Shown here piece after piece: positions 1-7,860 of a stretch of 64,000 nucleotides of DNA (its first letter is position 1; every line of letters starts with the position of its first letter). The stretch comes from Streptomyces sp. NBC_00259 (GTDB taxonomy: Bacteria; Actinomycetota; Actinomycetes; Streptomycetales; Streptomycetaceae), in the NCBI RefSeq assembly GCF_036181745.1, contig NZ_CP108080.1:868001-932000 (forward strand), read 5' to 3'. A model generated the notes under the pieces. The model saw nothing but the letters and a program-made list of their open reading frames with translations. It was not told the origin of the DNA and made no database searches. The position numbers and the translations under genes are program-made.

Positions 1-234
1 TTCAGGCGCAGCCACATCCCGGTGACGATCCGGGTCGGCGAGCCGGTGGAGGCGCCGACGGACCAGTACGCCGGGGCGATCACGCGTCGGCTGCGCGAGC
101 GCGTGCAGGAGCTGCTCGAAGCGGCGCAGCGTGCCTACCCCGTGCGTCCCAAGGACGCGAACGACACCTGGTGGGTGCCCGCGCATCTCGGGGGCACCGC
201 TCCGACTCCGGCCGAGGCCCGCGAGGCCGGCTGA
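1..234 (+). CDS. PlsC-type lysophospholipid acyltransferase, C-terminal part
   Basis: The reading frame is open from base 1 and stops at 234, giving the last 77 residues of a protein whose start lies outside the window. The visible tail (IPVTIRVGEPV, a long arginine-rich helix, then KDANDTWWVPAHLGG) matches the conserved C-terminus of streptomycete 1-acylglycerol-3-phosphate acyltransferases, which add an acyl chain to lysophosphatidic acid at the membrane. The catalytic HX4D box would lie upstream and cannot be seen, so activity cannot be judged. An internal ATG at 22 is not the real start. Family assignment rests on this tail only. Confidence 0.7.
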   Translation, partial: FRRSHIPVTIRVGEPVEAPTDQYAGAITRRLRERVQELLEAAQRAYPVRPKDANDTWWVPAHLGGTAPTPAEAREAG

Positions 235-262
235 GGCCACGGGGCAGGGCCCGGCGCTGTCG

Positions 263-961
263 TCACTCCGGGGTACGGACGGTGATCCGTGCCCCGGGGC
301 TGAGCTTCTCCAGTGACTCGGCGAGTTCGGCGCCCGCGCCCTCGAGTTCACCGGTCGTCATGGGCGCCAGTGACTCCAGCAGGAAGATCGCGTTCACCGA
401 TTCCTCGGTGAGCCGGGTACGTGGACCCTGGCGCCAGTTCCAGCGCCGGCAGGTGACGCCCGCGTCGTCGCACCAGACGATCTCGCCCGCCTCGGGGTGC
501 TCCACGGTCTCCTCACCGCCCGCGACGGTGACGAACGGCTCCTCACCGGTGGCCCGCACCAGGCGCATCCCGCCCTGGATGCGGTCCAGGTCCTCGCCGC
601 CGACCGGGATCAGATGCGCCACGCTGATCGCGTTGTAGGCGTCGACCAGCAGATTGATCCGGGGCAGCCCGGCGTCGGTCAGCGCGCGCCGGGCGAGCGC
701 CTCGGCGGAGTTGCGGGTACGGGAGGGCTTGGCGCCGAAGGCGCCGTACGCCTCGCGCCAGGCGGCCATATGGGGGTCCTCGTGCGGCGCCCGGTCACCG
801 AGCCGCTCCGCCAGGCGGCGCGCCGCCTCGTCGAGCAGCGCCGAACTCGCCTCGTCGCTCGGTCCGTTGACCAGACCATGGACCTCGACGACGAGATGGG
901 TGAAGCCGGGGACGAGTTCGCGGACCTCGTCGGACACGGTGAGCGTGAGGGGCATCGGCAT
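263..961 (-). CDS. B3/B4 tRNA-binding domain protein
   Basis: 232 aa. The whole protein resembles a free-standing B3/B4 domain, the module that in phenylalanyl-tRNA synthetase beta recognises substrate amino acids. The stretch DAYNAISVAHLIPVGGEDLD followed by a glycine-rich strand is typical. Stand-alone versions are thought to be trans-editing or substrate-binding proteins, but their function is not settled. The ATG at 961 was chosen because GAGG sits about 6 nt upstream; longer readings run into the transglutaminase gene. It lies only 7 nt after that gene, so the two are probably co-transcribed. No membrane segments are seen. Confidence 0.72.
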   Translation of the reverse strand: MPMPLTLTVSDEVRELVPGFTHLVVEVHGLVNGPSDEASSALLDEAARRLAERLGDRAPHEDPHMAAWREAYGAFGAKPSRTRNSAEALARRALTDAGLPRINLLVDAYNAISVAHLIPVGGEDLDRIQGGMRLVRATGEEPFVTVAGGEETVEHPEAGEIVWCDDAGVTCRRWNWRQGPRTRLTEESVNAIFLLESLAPMTTGELEGAGAELAESLEKLSPGARITVRTPE

Positions 962-968
962 CCTTGCC

Positions 969-1547
969 TCAGAGTGCGGCGGGGAGGTTCTCCCAGAGGG
1001 CCGGCCGGTCCTGTGCCGACTGCAGAGCCTGCAGAACCGCCGAATGAGGTACAGCATACAGGACTGGATAGTCCATCTCATTGGACTCCGGATCAGGAGT
1101 GAAGGCCAGCCGCCCCTCGCTCAGCGAGAACTGGGCGTCCACTCCGGGCTTGTTGCCGCGCGGGTCCTGGCGATGCCAGGTGTCCGCGCCGGGCATCCGC
1201 ACGGCGACCAGGCCGTGGACGACATCGAGCTTCTGGTAGCAGAGCGCGGCGGGAAGGCACCCGGCGCGCAGCAGCGCCGCGAGCGCGTGCGCCTTGGCGT
1301 AGCAGATGCCGGTGCGCTGCTCCAGCACGTCGGAGGCGCGCCAGGTGACCCGCGGATCGCCTGCGTCGTACGAGTGCGGGATGGCGTCGCGGACGAACTC
1401 GAACGCCGCCCGGGCGTATCCATATGCGTCATCCGTCCCGACGCGAAGACGCGCCGAGACCTCTCGGACCAGCGGGTGCTCATGGTCGATCACCTCGTCG
1501 GAGGCGAGATACGCGGAGAGTTCGGGAACCTGCTGAATCAGCTCCAT
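969..1547 (-). CDS. Transglutaminase-like cysteine-protease-fold protein
   Basis: 192 aa. The transglutaminase-core signature is clear: RTGICYAKAHA holds the nucleophile Cys82, DVVHG holds His111, and Asp122 lies shortly after, forming the expected Cys-His-Asp triad. Bacterial members are usually proteases, peptidases or amide-transfer enzymes; the substrate here is unknown. The start ATG at 1547 (MELIQQVPEL) is preferred over a longer reading whose extra residues look non-coding. It is the first gene of a probable two-gene unit with the downstream B3/B4 gene. No signal peptide is seen, so a cytoplasmic location is likely. Confidence 0.75.
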   Translation of the reverse strand: MELIQQVPELSAYLASDEVIDHEHPLVREVSARLRVGTDDAYGYARAAFEFVRDAIPHSYDAGDPRVTWRASDVLEQRTGICYAKAHALAALLRAGCLPAALCYQKLDVVHGLVAVRMPGADTWHRQDPRGNKPGVDAQFSLSEGRLAFTPDPESNEMDYPVLYAVPHSAVLQALQSAQDRPALWENLPAAL

Positions 1548-1625
1548 GACGGCCGAGGATAGAAATGCGGCCGGCCGACAGTCAATCGACTTTCGACCGG
1601 CCGCATAATCATGCACACCGGGCGG

Positions 1626-2705
1626 CTAGCGAGCCATTTCTTCCTTCAGCGCGAGCACGAACGCGTCCACGTCGTCCTCGGTGGTGTCGAAGGAGCACAT
1701 CCAGCGGACGTCACCGGCCGTCTCGTCCCAGAAGTAGAACCGGAAGCGCTTCTGCAGCCGCCTGGTCACATCCTGCGGGAGCCGCGCGAAGACCGCGTTC
1801 GCCTGGACCGGGTAGAGGATCTCGACGCCGTGCACCGCCCGTACGCCCTCGGCGAGCCGCTGGGCCATGGCGTTGGAGTGCCGGGCGTTGCGCAGCCACA
1901 GGTCCTTGGCGAGCAGCGCCTCCAGCTGCACGGAGACGAAGCGCATCTTGGAGGCGAGCTGCATGGACAGCTTGCGCAGATGCTTCATATGGCTCACGGC
2001 GTCCGGGTTCAGGACGACGACCGCCTCGCCGAAGAGCATCCCGTTCTTGGTGCCGCCGTACGACAGGACGTCCACGCCGACCGCATTGGTGAACGCACGC
2101 ATCGGCACGTTCAGCGACGCGGCGGCGTTGGCTATTCGGGCCCCGTCGAGGTGGACCTTCATGCCGAGGCCGTGTGCGTGATCGACGATCGCGCGGATCT
2201 CGTCGACGCTGTAGACGGTGCCCAGCTCGGTGTTCTGGGTGATCGAGACGACCTGCGGCATGGCACGGTGCTCGTCGTCCCAGCCCCACGCCTGCCGGTC
2301 GATCAGCTCGGGGGTGAGCTTGCCGTCCGGTGTCGGTACGGTCAGCAGCTTCAGCCCGCCCATCCGCTCGGGCGCACCGCCCTCGTCCACGTTGATGTGC
2401 GCGGACTCGGCGCAGATCACCGCACCCCAGCGGTCGGTGAGCGCCTGGAGCGCGGTGACATTGGCTCCCGTGCCGTTGAAGACGGGGAACGCCTCGGCGG
2501 AGGAGCCGAAGTGGCTGTGCATGATCCGCTGGAGGTGGTCCGTGTACGCGTCCTCGCCGTAGGAGACCTGGTGGCCACCGTTGGCCAGGGCGAGGGCGGC
2601 CAGCACCTCCGGGTGCGCACCCGCGTAGTTGTCGCTGGCGAAGCCCCGGACGTCGGGGTCGTGGTGCCGGCGGGCATCCGTGCGGGCGGTCTTCGACGAG
2701 CTCAC
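1626..2705 (-). CDS. Low-specificity L-threonine aldolase (PLP-dependent)
   Basis: 359 aa, the normal size. It cleaves L-threonine or allo-threonine to glycine and acetaldehyde using pyridoxal phosphate. The N-terminal FASDNYAGAHPEV, the HLDGAR motif with Asp187 for the pyridine nitrogen, and SYGGTKNG carrying the Schiff-base Lys220 are all present. The GTG start at 2705 overlaps the TGA of the upstream SDR gene (GTGA), so translation is probably coupled. It is the last gene of a DUF6421-SDR-aldolase operon. A longer upstream reading exists only because the frame stays open through the SDR gene. Confidence 0.88.
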   Translation of the reverse strand: MSSSKTARTDARRHHDPDVRGFASDNYAGAHPEVLAALALANGGHQVSYGEDAYTDHLQRIMHSHFGSSAEAFPVFNGTGANVTALQALTDRWGAVICAESAHINVDEGGAPERMGGLKLLTVPTPDGKLTPELIDRQAWGWDDEHRAMPQVVSITQNTELGTVYSVDEIRAIVDHAHGLGMKVHLDGARIANAAASLNVPMRAFTNAVGVDVLSYGGTKNGMLFGEAVVVLNPDAVSHMKHLRKLSMQLASKMRFVSVQLEALLAKDLWLRNARHSNAMAQRLAEGVRAVHGVEILYPVQANAVFARLPQDVTRRLQKRFRFYFWDETAGDVRWMCSFDTTEDDVDAFVLALKEEMAR

Positions 2706-3457
2706 GGCTTGGGGGTCAGCCACAGGCGCTGTCCATTCACTTCCGGGGCGGGCCGGTCCCAGACTCCGGCGATGGCCTCGGCCAGTTCCTTGACGTCGGT
2801 GAAGCCCGCGAACTTCGCGTTCGGGCGCTCGGCGCGCATGGCGTCGTGCACCAGTGCCTTGATGATCAGGATGACAGCCGCGGTCTGCGGGCCCTCCTCG
2901 CCCCCCGCCTTGCGGAACGCGTCGGCGAGCGCCAGGGTCCATGCCTCGGCGGCCGCCTTGGACGCCGCGTACGCCGCGTTCCCCTCGGTCGGCCTGGCGG
3001 CGCCGGACTGGCTGACCAGCACGAAGCGGCCCCTGTCGCTGCGCTTGAGCGGCTCGTGGAACGCGAGGGAGGTGTGCTGGACCGTGCGGATCAGCAGCTT
3101 CTCCAGGAGTTGCCAGTCGGCCAGTTCGGTCTCGGCGAAGGTGGCACTGCCGCGCCAGCCGCCGACGAGATGCACCAGCCCGTCGATCCGGCCGAACTCC
3201 TTCTCGGTCTGGGCGGCCCAACTGCGGGTGGCGTCCGCGTCGAGCAGATCGACGGTGTCGCCGGTGACGGTCGCACCGCCGTGCGCGTACCGGGCCTCGT
3301 CGACCGCCTGGGCCAGCCGCTCGGTGTCCGCGTCCGAGGCCACGACGATCGCGCCGGCCTCCGCGAGGCGGAGCAGAGTGGCGCGGCCGGCCGGGCCCGC
3401 CGCTCCCGCCACCGCGATCACGGCACCGTCCAGGGTTCCGTTGCCGTTCGTGGTCAT
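2702..3457 (-). CDS. Short-chain dehydrogenase/reductase
   Basis: 251 aa with a Rossmann nucleotide-binding turn near the N-terminus (AVAGAAGPAGRA) and the SDR catalytic pair in AAYAASKAAA (Tyr163, Lys167), preceded by a conserved serine near 149-151. The family reduces or oxidises carbonyl/hydroxyl groups with NAD(P)H; the substrate cannot be predicted. The ATG at 3457 is preceded by GGAGGA at good spacing. A GTG at 3487 that overlaps the upstream stop (GTGA) is an alternative start. It is the middle gene of the DUF6421-SDR-aldolase operon. Confidence 0.85.
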   Translation of the reverse strand: MTTNGNGTLDGAVIAVAGAAGPAGRATLLRLAEAGAIVVASDADTERLAQAVDEARYAHGGATVTGDTVDLLDADATRSWAAQTEKEFGRIDGLVHLVGGWRGSATFAETELADWQLLEKLLIRTVQHTSLAFHEPLKRSDRGRFVLVSQSGAARPTEGNAAYAASKAAAEAWTLALADAFRKAGGEEGPQTAAVILIIKALVHDAMRAERPNAKFAGFTDVKELAEAIAGVWDRPAPEVNGQRLWLTPKP

Positions 3458-3483
3458 GGTGGTGGTCTCCTCCGTACGAGAAC

Positions 3484-4881
3484 TCACGCGGCGACTCGCT
3501 CAGCGGTCTCGGCCGTGATGCCCTTCGTGGACGCGATCACGCCCTTCAGCTTCTTGGAGAGCGCCTCATAGAACATGCTGAGCGGAAACTCGTCAGGAAG
3601 CACGTCGTCCACGAGCTTGCGGGGCGGCTGGGTCAGGTCCAGGGCGTCCGGGCCCTTGGCCCAGCGGGAGCCCGGGTGCGGGGACAGGTACTCCGAGACG
3701 AGTTCGTACGCCTTGAACCAGTGGACGAGCTTCGGGCGGTCGATGCCGTCGCGGTACAGCTTCTCGATCTCGGCGCAGAGCTGGTTGGTGACCTGCGGGG
3801 CCCGGTCCCAGTCGATCTTCAGCGTGTTGTCCGTCCAGCGCACGACGTCGTGCTTGTGGAGGTACGCGAAGAGCAGCTGGCCGCCGAGACCGTCGTAGTT
3901 GCGCACACGGTCACCGGTGACCGGGAAGCGGAACATGCGGTCGAACAGCACCGCGTACTGCACGTCACGGCCGTGCTCGTTGCCCTCGGCCTCCAGCTTC
4001 ACGGCCTCCTTGAAGGCGGTGAGGTCGCAGCGCAGCTCCTCCAGGCCGTACATCCAGAAGGGCTGACGCTGCTTGATCATGAAGGGGTCGAAGGGCAGGT
4101 CGCCGTGGCTGTGGGTGCGGTCGTGGACCATGTCCCAGAGGACGAAGGCCTTCTCGCAGCGCTCCTGGTCGTGGACCATCGAGGCGACGCTCTCGGGCAG
4201 GTCGATGCCGAGGATGTCCACGGCGGCCTCGGTGACCCGGCGGAAGCGGGCGGCCTCGCGGTCGCAGAAGATGCCGCCCCAGCTGAACCGCTCGGGGGCC
4301 TCGCGCACGGCTATGGTCTCAGGGAAGAGCACGGCCGAGTTGGTGTCGTACCCGGCGGTGAAGTCCTCGAAGGTGATGCCGCAGAAGAGCGGGTTGTCGT
4401 AGCGGGTCGCCTCCAGCTCGGCGAGCCACTCCGGCCACACCATGCGCAGGACGACCGCTTCGAGGTTGCGGTCCGGGTTGCCGTTCTGCGTGTACATGGG
4501 GAAGACGACCAGGTGCTGGAGACCGTCCAGACGGTTCGCGGCGGGCTGGAAGGCGAGCAGCGAGTCCAGGAAGTCCGGCACGTCGAAGGCGCTGTCCGCC
4601 CACTTCTGCAGGTCCGCGACGAGCGCGCGGTGGTACTCGGCGTCGTGCGGGAGCAGCGGGGAGAGCTCCAGGACCGCGGCGGTCAGACGCTCGACCGCGT
4701 ACTCGGCGGCCGCGCGCACCGGTGCGCCGTCGGCATCGAAGTCGATCGAGCCGTCCTTGGACTGCCAGGGCCTGATCTCCTCGACGGCATCCTTGAGCGT
4801 CCGCCAGGCCGGATGCTCGACCACACGTGGGGCCGTAGCGGGGTCCGCACCGGCAGCGTTCTGCACAAGAATTTCCGTCAT
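3484..4881 (-). CDS. DUF6421 family protein
   Basis: 465 aa with no transmembrane segment or known catalytic motif. The sequence matches the streptomycete DUF6421 family, whose biochemistry is unknown. It is rich in aromatic residues and histidines (for example MVHDRTHSHGD) that might bind metal, but this is only a suggestion. It leads an operon with overlapping SDR and threonine aldolase genes. The ATG at 4881 follows GGAGGAAGTGAC, a strong ribosome site. The leader and promoter are framed by an 11-bp inverted repeat (see the separate entry), so expression is probably regulated. Confidence 0.8.
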   Translation of the reverse strand: MTEILVQNAAGADPATAPRVVEHPAWRTLKDAVEEIRPWQSKDGSIDFDADGAPVRAAAEYAVERLTAAVLELSPLLPHDAEYHRALVADLQKWADSAFDVPDFLDSLLAFQPAANRLDGLQHLVVFPMYTQNGNPDRNLEAVVLRMVWPEWLAELEATRYDNPLFCGITFEDFTAGYDTNSAVLFPETIAVREAPERFSWGGIFCDREAARFRRVTEAAVDILGIDLPESVASMVHDQERCEKAFVLWDMVHDRTHSHGDLPFDPFMIKQRQPFWMYGLEELRCDLTAFKEAVKLEAEGNEHGRDVQYAVLFDRMFRFPVTGDRVRNYDGLGGQLLFAYLHKHDVVRWTDNTLKIDWDRAPQVTNQLCAEIEKLYRDGIDRPKLVHWFKAYELVSEYLSPHPGSRWAKGPDALDLTQPPRKLVDDVLPDEFPLSMFYEALSKKLKGVIASTKGITAETAERVAA

Positions 4882-4893
4882 GTCACTTCCTCC

Positions 4894-4942
4894 ACGGGAG
4901 AACCTCGCGTCAAGACACCGTATCCATGCACGGTTCTCCCGT
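4894..4942 (-). promoter_or_regulatory. Inverted repeat flanking the DUF6421 operon promoter
   Basis: The sequence ACGGGAGAACC at 4894-4904 is repeated as its perfect reverse complement at 4932-4942, with 27 bases between. On the minus strand a -35-like TTGTAC and a -10-like TACGGT, 18 bases apart, overlap the first arm and the loop, so the arms bracket the promoter. In RNA made from further upstream the arms would pair into an 11-bp stem just before the ribosome site. Either a two-site operator or an RNA switch would fit. The rest of 4882-5277 shows only a TAGGCT box at 5180-5185, a likely -10 for the downstream + gene. Confidence 0.55.
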
Positions 4943-5277
4943 ACAAGTGGCGTCGTGGGAAATTATTCTGCCTGACCCCCATGGTCACCGCAGATTCTTC
5001 TGTGACATACGCCATCCGAGGCGATGGCTTCGGCAAACCCGCATGGACAGGGGTGCGTCAAGGCGCCCAGGACTCGCCCACTCGTGGGTGAGCCCGGCGT
5101 ACGGGACAGCGCCGGAACGGCGCCTTCCCCCATGCCCGGAGCCTTATGCACGACCGGGTCCGACACCGTCCCCGGCCACTAGGCTGCGGCAGTGCCGCGC
5201 GGATCACCACCGGTGTCGCGCGCGGGAGCCGCACAAGAACGACCCGAGCCCGAAAAATCGACGGAAGCGAGAAGATC

Positions 5278-5961
5278 TTGAGTTTCCTGACCATCGGTCA
5301 TCGCGGGGTCATGGGTGTCGAACCGGAGAACACCCTGCGTTCCTTCGTCCGGGCGGAGCGGGCGGGCATGGACGCCATCGAGCTGGACCTCCATCTCAGC
5401 AAGGACGGTTCGCTCGTCGTCATGCACGACGCCGACGTGGGCAGGACGACCGACGGCACCGGGCCGATCACGGAGAAGACCCTGGCCGAGCTGCGGGAGC
5501 TCGATGCCGGCCAGGGCGAGCGCATCCCCGTCTTCGAGGAGGTCCTGGAGGCCGTGAGCGCACCGCTCCAGGCCGAGATCAAGGATGTCGCGGCGGCCCG
5601 GGTGCTCGCCGATGTGATGATCAAGCGGGATCTGGTGGACCGGGTCGAGGTGACGTCGTTCCGGGACGAGGCGGTCGCGGAGATCGCCGCGCTGGTGCCC
5701 GGCGTACGCACGGGGCTGATCGCCAGCCGCTGGGGCAGCGACATCGTGGAGCGCGCGCAGGCGGTGGGTGCCGCGACGCTCGCGCTGAACATCCGCCGGC
5801 TGACCCTGGAGACCGTGGAGCACGCGCACGGCGAGGGCCTGAAGGTCATCGGCTGGGTCGTCAACACCCAGGACCACCTGCGGCTGGTGCGCGCCCTCGA
5901 ACTCGACGGCGCGACCACCGACTTCCCCGAGATCCGCCGCACCGGCCGCTTCACGGCCTGA
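5278..5961 (+). CDS. Glycerophosphodiester phosphodiesterase family protein
   Basis: 227 aa. GDPD enzymes hydrolyse glycerophosphodiesters to glycerol-3-phosphate and an alcohol. Visible active-site residues are GHRG (His8, Arg9), Glu17 in PENT, Glu35 and Asp37 in IELDL, and His50 in VMHDADV, so the metal site and both histidines appear intact. The TTG at 5278 is chosen because it begins the conserved LTIGHRG strand and has a purine-rich GAGAAG upstream; an ATG at 5146 would add 44 residues of low-quality sequence. No signal peptide is seen, so it is probably cytoplasmic. It is a single-gene unit with a TAGGCT -10 about 95 bases upstream. Confidence 0.82.
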   Translation: MSFLTIGHRGVMGVEPENTLRSFVRAERAGMDAIELDLHLSKDGSLVVMHDADVGRTTDGTGPITEKTLAELRELDAGQGERIPVFEEVLEAVSAPLQAEIKDVAAARVLADVMIKRDLVDRVEVTSFRDEAVAEIAALVPGVRTGLIASRWGSDIVERAQAVGAATLALNIRRLTLETVEHAHGEGLKVIGWVVNTQDHLRLVRALELDGATTDFPEIRRTGRFTA

Positions 5962-5965
5962 CGGC

Positions 5966-6532
5966 TCACCCGCCGGCCGCTCCTCCCAGGGGCTTCACCA
6001 GCAGCTCGAACTGCAGGTCGTCGCGCTGTGGGACGCCGAAGCGCTCGTCGCCGTACGGGAACGGGGTCATCCGTCCCGTACGGCGGTAGCCGCGCCGTTC
6101 GTACCAGGCGATCAGCTCCTCGCGCACCGAGATCACGGTCATGTGCATCTCGCCGACGCCCCATGCCTCCCGCGCGGTGCGCTCGGCCTCGGCGAGGATC
6201 CGCTTGCCCAGGCCGCCGCCCTGGAGCCCGGGACGGACGGCGAACATGCCGAAGTACGCGGCGTCGCCTCGGTGTTCGAGCTGGCAGCAGGCGACGAGCT
6301 CGTCGTCGCGGTGCACCACGAGGAGCCGGCTGCCGGGCGCGCTGATGACCTGGCGCACACCGTCGGGATCGGTCCGCTGTCCGTCCAGGATGTCCGCCTC
6401 CGTGGTCCAGCCGGACCGGCTGGCGTCCCCTCGGTAGGCCGACTCGACCAGCTCCACGAGCGCGGGCACGTCGGCCTCGGTCGCATCGCGGTAGGACAGG
6501 CTGGTGGGGTCCTGGGGCGGGGCCGTCTCCAT
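5966..6532 (-). CDS. GNAT family N-acetyltransferase
   Basis: 188 aa with the GNAT fold: the acetyl-CoA pyrophosphate loop appears as RPGLQGGGLGKRI, followed by a helix and the C-terminal WYERRGYRRTGRM. It should transfer an acetyl group from acetyl-CoA to an amine; the substrate is unknown. The ATG at 6532 (METAPPQ) has a GGAG about 9 bases upstream; an upstream ATG would translate through the tandem repeat array and is not favoured. It converges on the GDPD gene with only a few bases between the stops. Confidence 0.8.
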   Translation of the reverse strand: METAPPQDPTSLSYRDATEADVPALVELVESAYRGDASRSGWTTEADILDGQRTDPDGVRQVISAPGSRLLVVHRDDELVACCQLEHRGDAAYFGMFAVRPGLQGGGLGKRILAEAERTAREAWGVGEMHMTVISVREELIAWYERRGYRRTGRMTPFPYGDERFGVPQRDDLQFELLVKPLGGAAGG

Positions 6533-6548
6533 GGTGCGGTTCTCCGTA

Positions 6549-6612
6549 TCTCCTCGTGCACGCGTCTCCTCGTGCACGCGTCTCCTCGTGCACGCGTCTC
6601 CTCGCGTACGCG
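6549..6612. repeat. Four tandem copies of a 16-bp repeat
   Basis: The unit TCTCCTCGTGCACGCG occurs three times without change (6549-6564, 6565-6580, 6581-6596), then a fourth time with two differences (6597-6612). Each unit contains the palindrome GTGCAC. The array fills the gap between the divergent GNAT and VOC genes, where both promoters must lie. It is too short and uniform, and has no spacers, to be a CRISPR array. It may be a slippage product or a cluster of regulator-binding sites. Confidence 0.9.
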
Positions 6613-6688
6613 CGCGGACGCGCCGTACAGACGACGTGGACGCGCGGGTCCGACGAGCCTAGCGCGGGCGCGTCCGAGGTCTACCGTG

Positions 6689-7081
6689 ATGACCATGATG
6701 CATGTGCTGAGCAGCCGCATCCTGCTGCGGCCGACCGATCCCGAGCGGTCCCGGCGGTTCTACAAGGACATCCTGAATCTGCAGATCTACCGCGAGTTCG
6801 GCACCGGGCCCGACCGCGGCACGGTCTACTTCCTGGGCGGCGGCTTCCTGGAGCTCTCCGGGCGCTCGGAGACACCGCCGGCGCCCGGGATCTCGCTGTG
6901 GCTCCAGGTGTCGGACGCGAAGGCGGCGTACGGACACGTGGTGGCGCGGGGCGCGACGGTGGACAGGCCGCCGCAGCGGGAGCCCTGGGGGCTCGTCGAG
7001 ATGTGGCTGACCGATCCGGACGGAGTGCGGATCGTGGTCGTCGAGGTGCCCGAGGACCATCCGCTGCGCCACCGGCCCTGA
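6689..7081 (+). CDS. VOC superfamily (glyoxalase/dioxygenase-like) protein
   Basis: 130 aa, a single glyoxalase/bleomycin-resistance type unit. It contains the paired beta-alpha-beta-beta-beta modules, with PERSRRFYKDILNL in the first and the metal-ligand glutamate region DPDGVRIVVVEVPED in the second. Members bind a metal and act on small molecules or bind antibiotics; the ligand is not predictable. The start is ambiguous between GTG 6686, ATG 6689 and ATG 6695; 6689 is used here. It is transcribed divergently from the GNAT gene across the tandem repeat array. Confidence 0.78.
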   Translation: MTMMHVLSSRILLRPTDPERSRRFYKDILNLQIYREFGTGPDRGTVYFLGGGFLELSGRSETPPAPGISLWLQVSDAKAAYGHVVARGATVDRPPQREPWGLVEMWLTDPDGVRIVVVEVPEDHPLRHRP

Positions 7082-7186
7082 CCGCCTGCGGCGACCGCGA
7101 GCGCCCCGTGTACACCCGTGCGCTCGTATGTGCCGGGCCGTGCCGGGGCATCACCTGCCCGACACCGTCGAGCGGGGAGGTGTGCC

Positions 7187-7756
7187 GTGCACGGACCGGC
7201 GGTGCCTGGCTGGCTGCTCGTCGCGCTGTGCGCGGCGTCGGGGGCGTACTGCCTGGTGCGGATGCGCAGCTGTGCCGGCGAGGCGGGCAGGGCGGCGGGC
7301 GGGGAAGCGGTGATGGGGTTCGGGATGGCCGCGATGGCCGTGCCCGCGGCCGTCGTCGCGCCACCGGCGTGGGCGTGGCTGGTGTATGCCGCGGTGTTCG
7401 GCGGTGCGGGGCTGCGTGTCCTGTGGGCCGCCCGTGCCTCGCCGGGCGGTGCGGGCGGTGCCCATCACCTGCACCATCTGATCGGCTCGCTGGCCATGGT
7501 GTACATGGCGTGGGCGATGTCCCCGCCGGCGCCGGGCGGTCACGGCGCACACTCCGGCGCGGGCGGAGTGCCGCTGCTGACGGGCGTGTTGCTCGTGTAC
7601 TTCGCGGTGTTCGTGCTGCGCACGGGCTCCCGGCTGGTGCCGGTCCCGGCGGCCGCGGGCGGGCCCGCGCCGGCGTGGGGCGCGCGCCCGGAACTGGCCC
7701 TGGCCTGCCGGGTCTCGATGGGGGTGGCCATGCTGGCCATGCTCGTCACCGTCTGA
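7187..7756 (+). CDS. DUF5134 family membrane protein
   Basis: 189 aa with about five hydrophobic segments and a histidine-rich loop (GGAHHLHHLIGSLAMVYM) plus a second HGAH motif, the layout of streptomycete DUF5134 proteins. Function is unknown; the histidines and methionines suggest metal contact, perhaps copper, but this is inference. The GTG at 7187 follows GGGGAGG at ideal spacing. It lies just upstream of an M56 peptidase gene, a common pairing in the genus. Confidence 0.72.
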   Translation: MHGPAVPGWLLVALCAASGAYCLVRMRSCAGEAGRAAGGEAVMGFGMAAMAVPAAVVAPPAWAWLVYAAVFGGAGLRVLWAARASPGGAGGAHHLHHLIGSLAMVYMAWAMSPPAPGGHGAHSGAGGVPLLTGVLLVYFAVFVLRTGSRLVPVPAAAGGPAPAWGARPELALACRVSMGVAMLAMLVTV

Positions 7757-7860
7757 GGCCCGTCGAGACCCGTGGAGACCCGGCACGGTCGACCGTGTCG
7801 TACGTCACTTGGCGCGCGAGGCCATACCCGTGGGTAGTGCCGCGCTCCTAGGCTGGGCCC

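Noticed and set aside
497..1102. Plus-strand frames opposite the B3/B4 and transglutaminase genes
   Set aside because: They have no ribosome site or family likeness and lie opposite genes with clear motifs.
6549..6612. CRISPR array
   Set aside because: The 16-bp units are directly adjacent with no spacers, and no cas genes are present.
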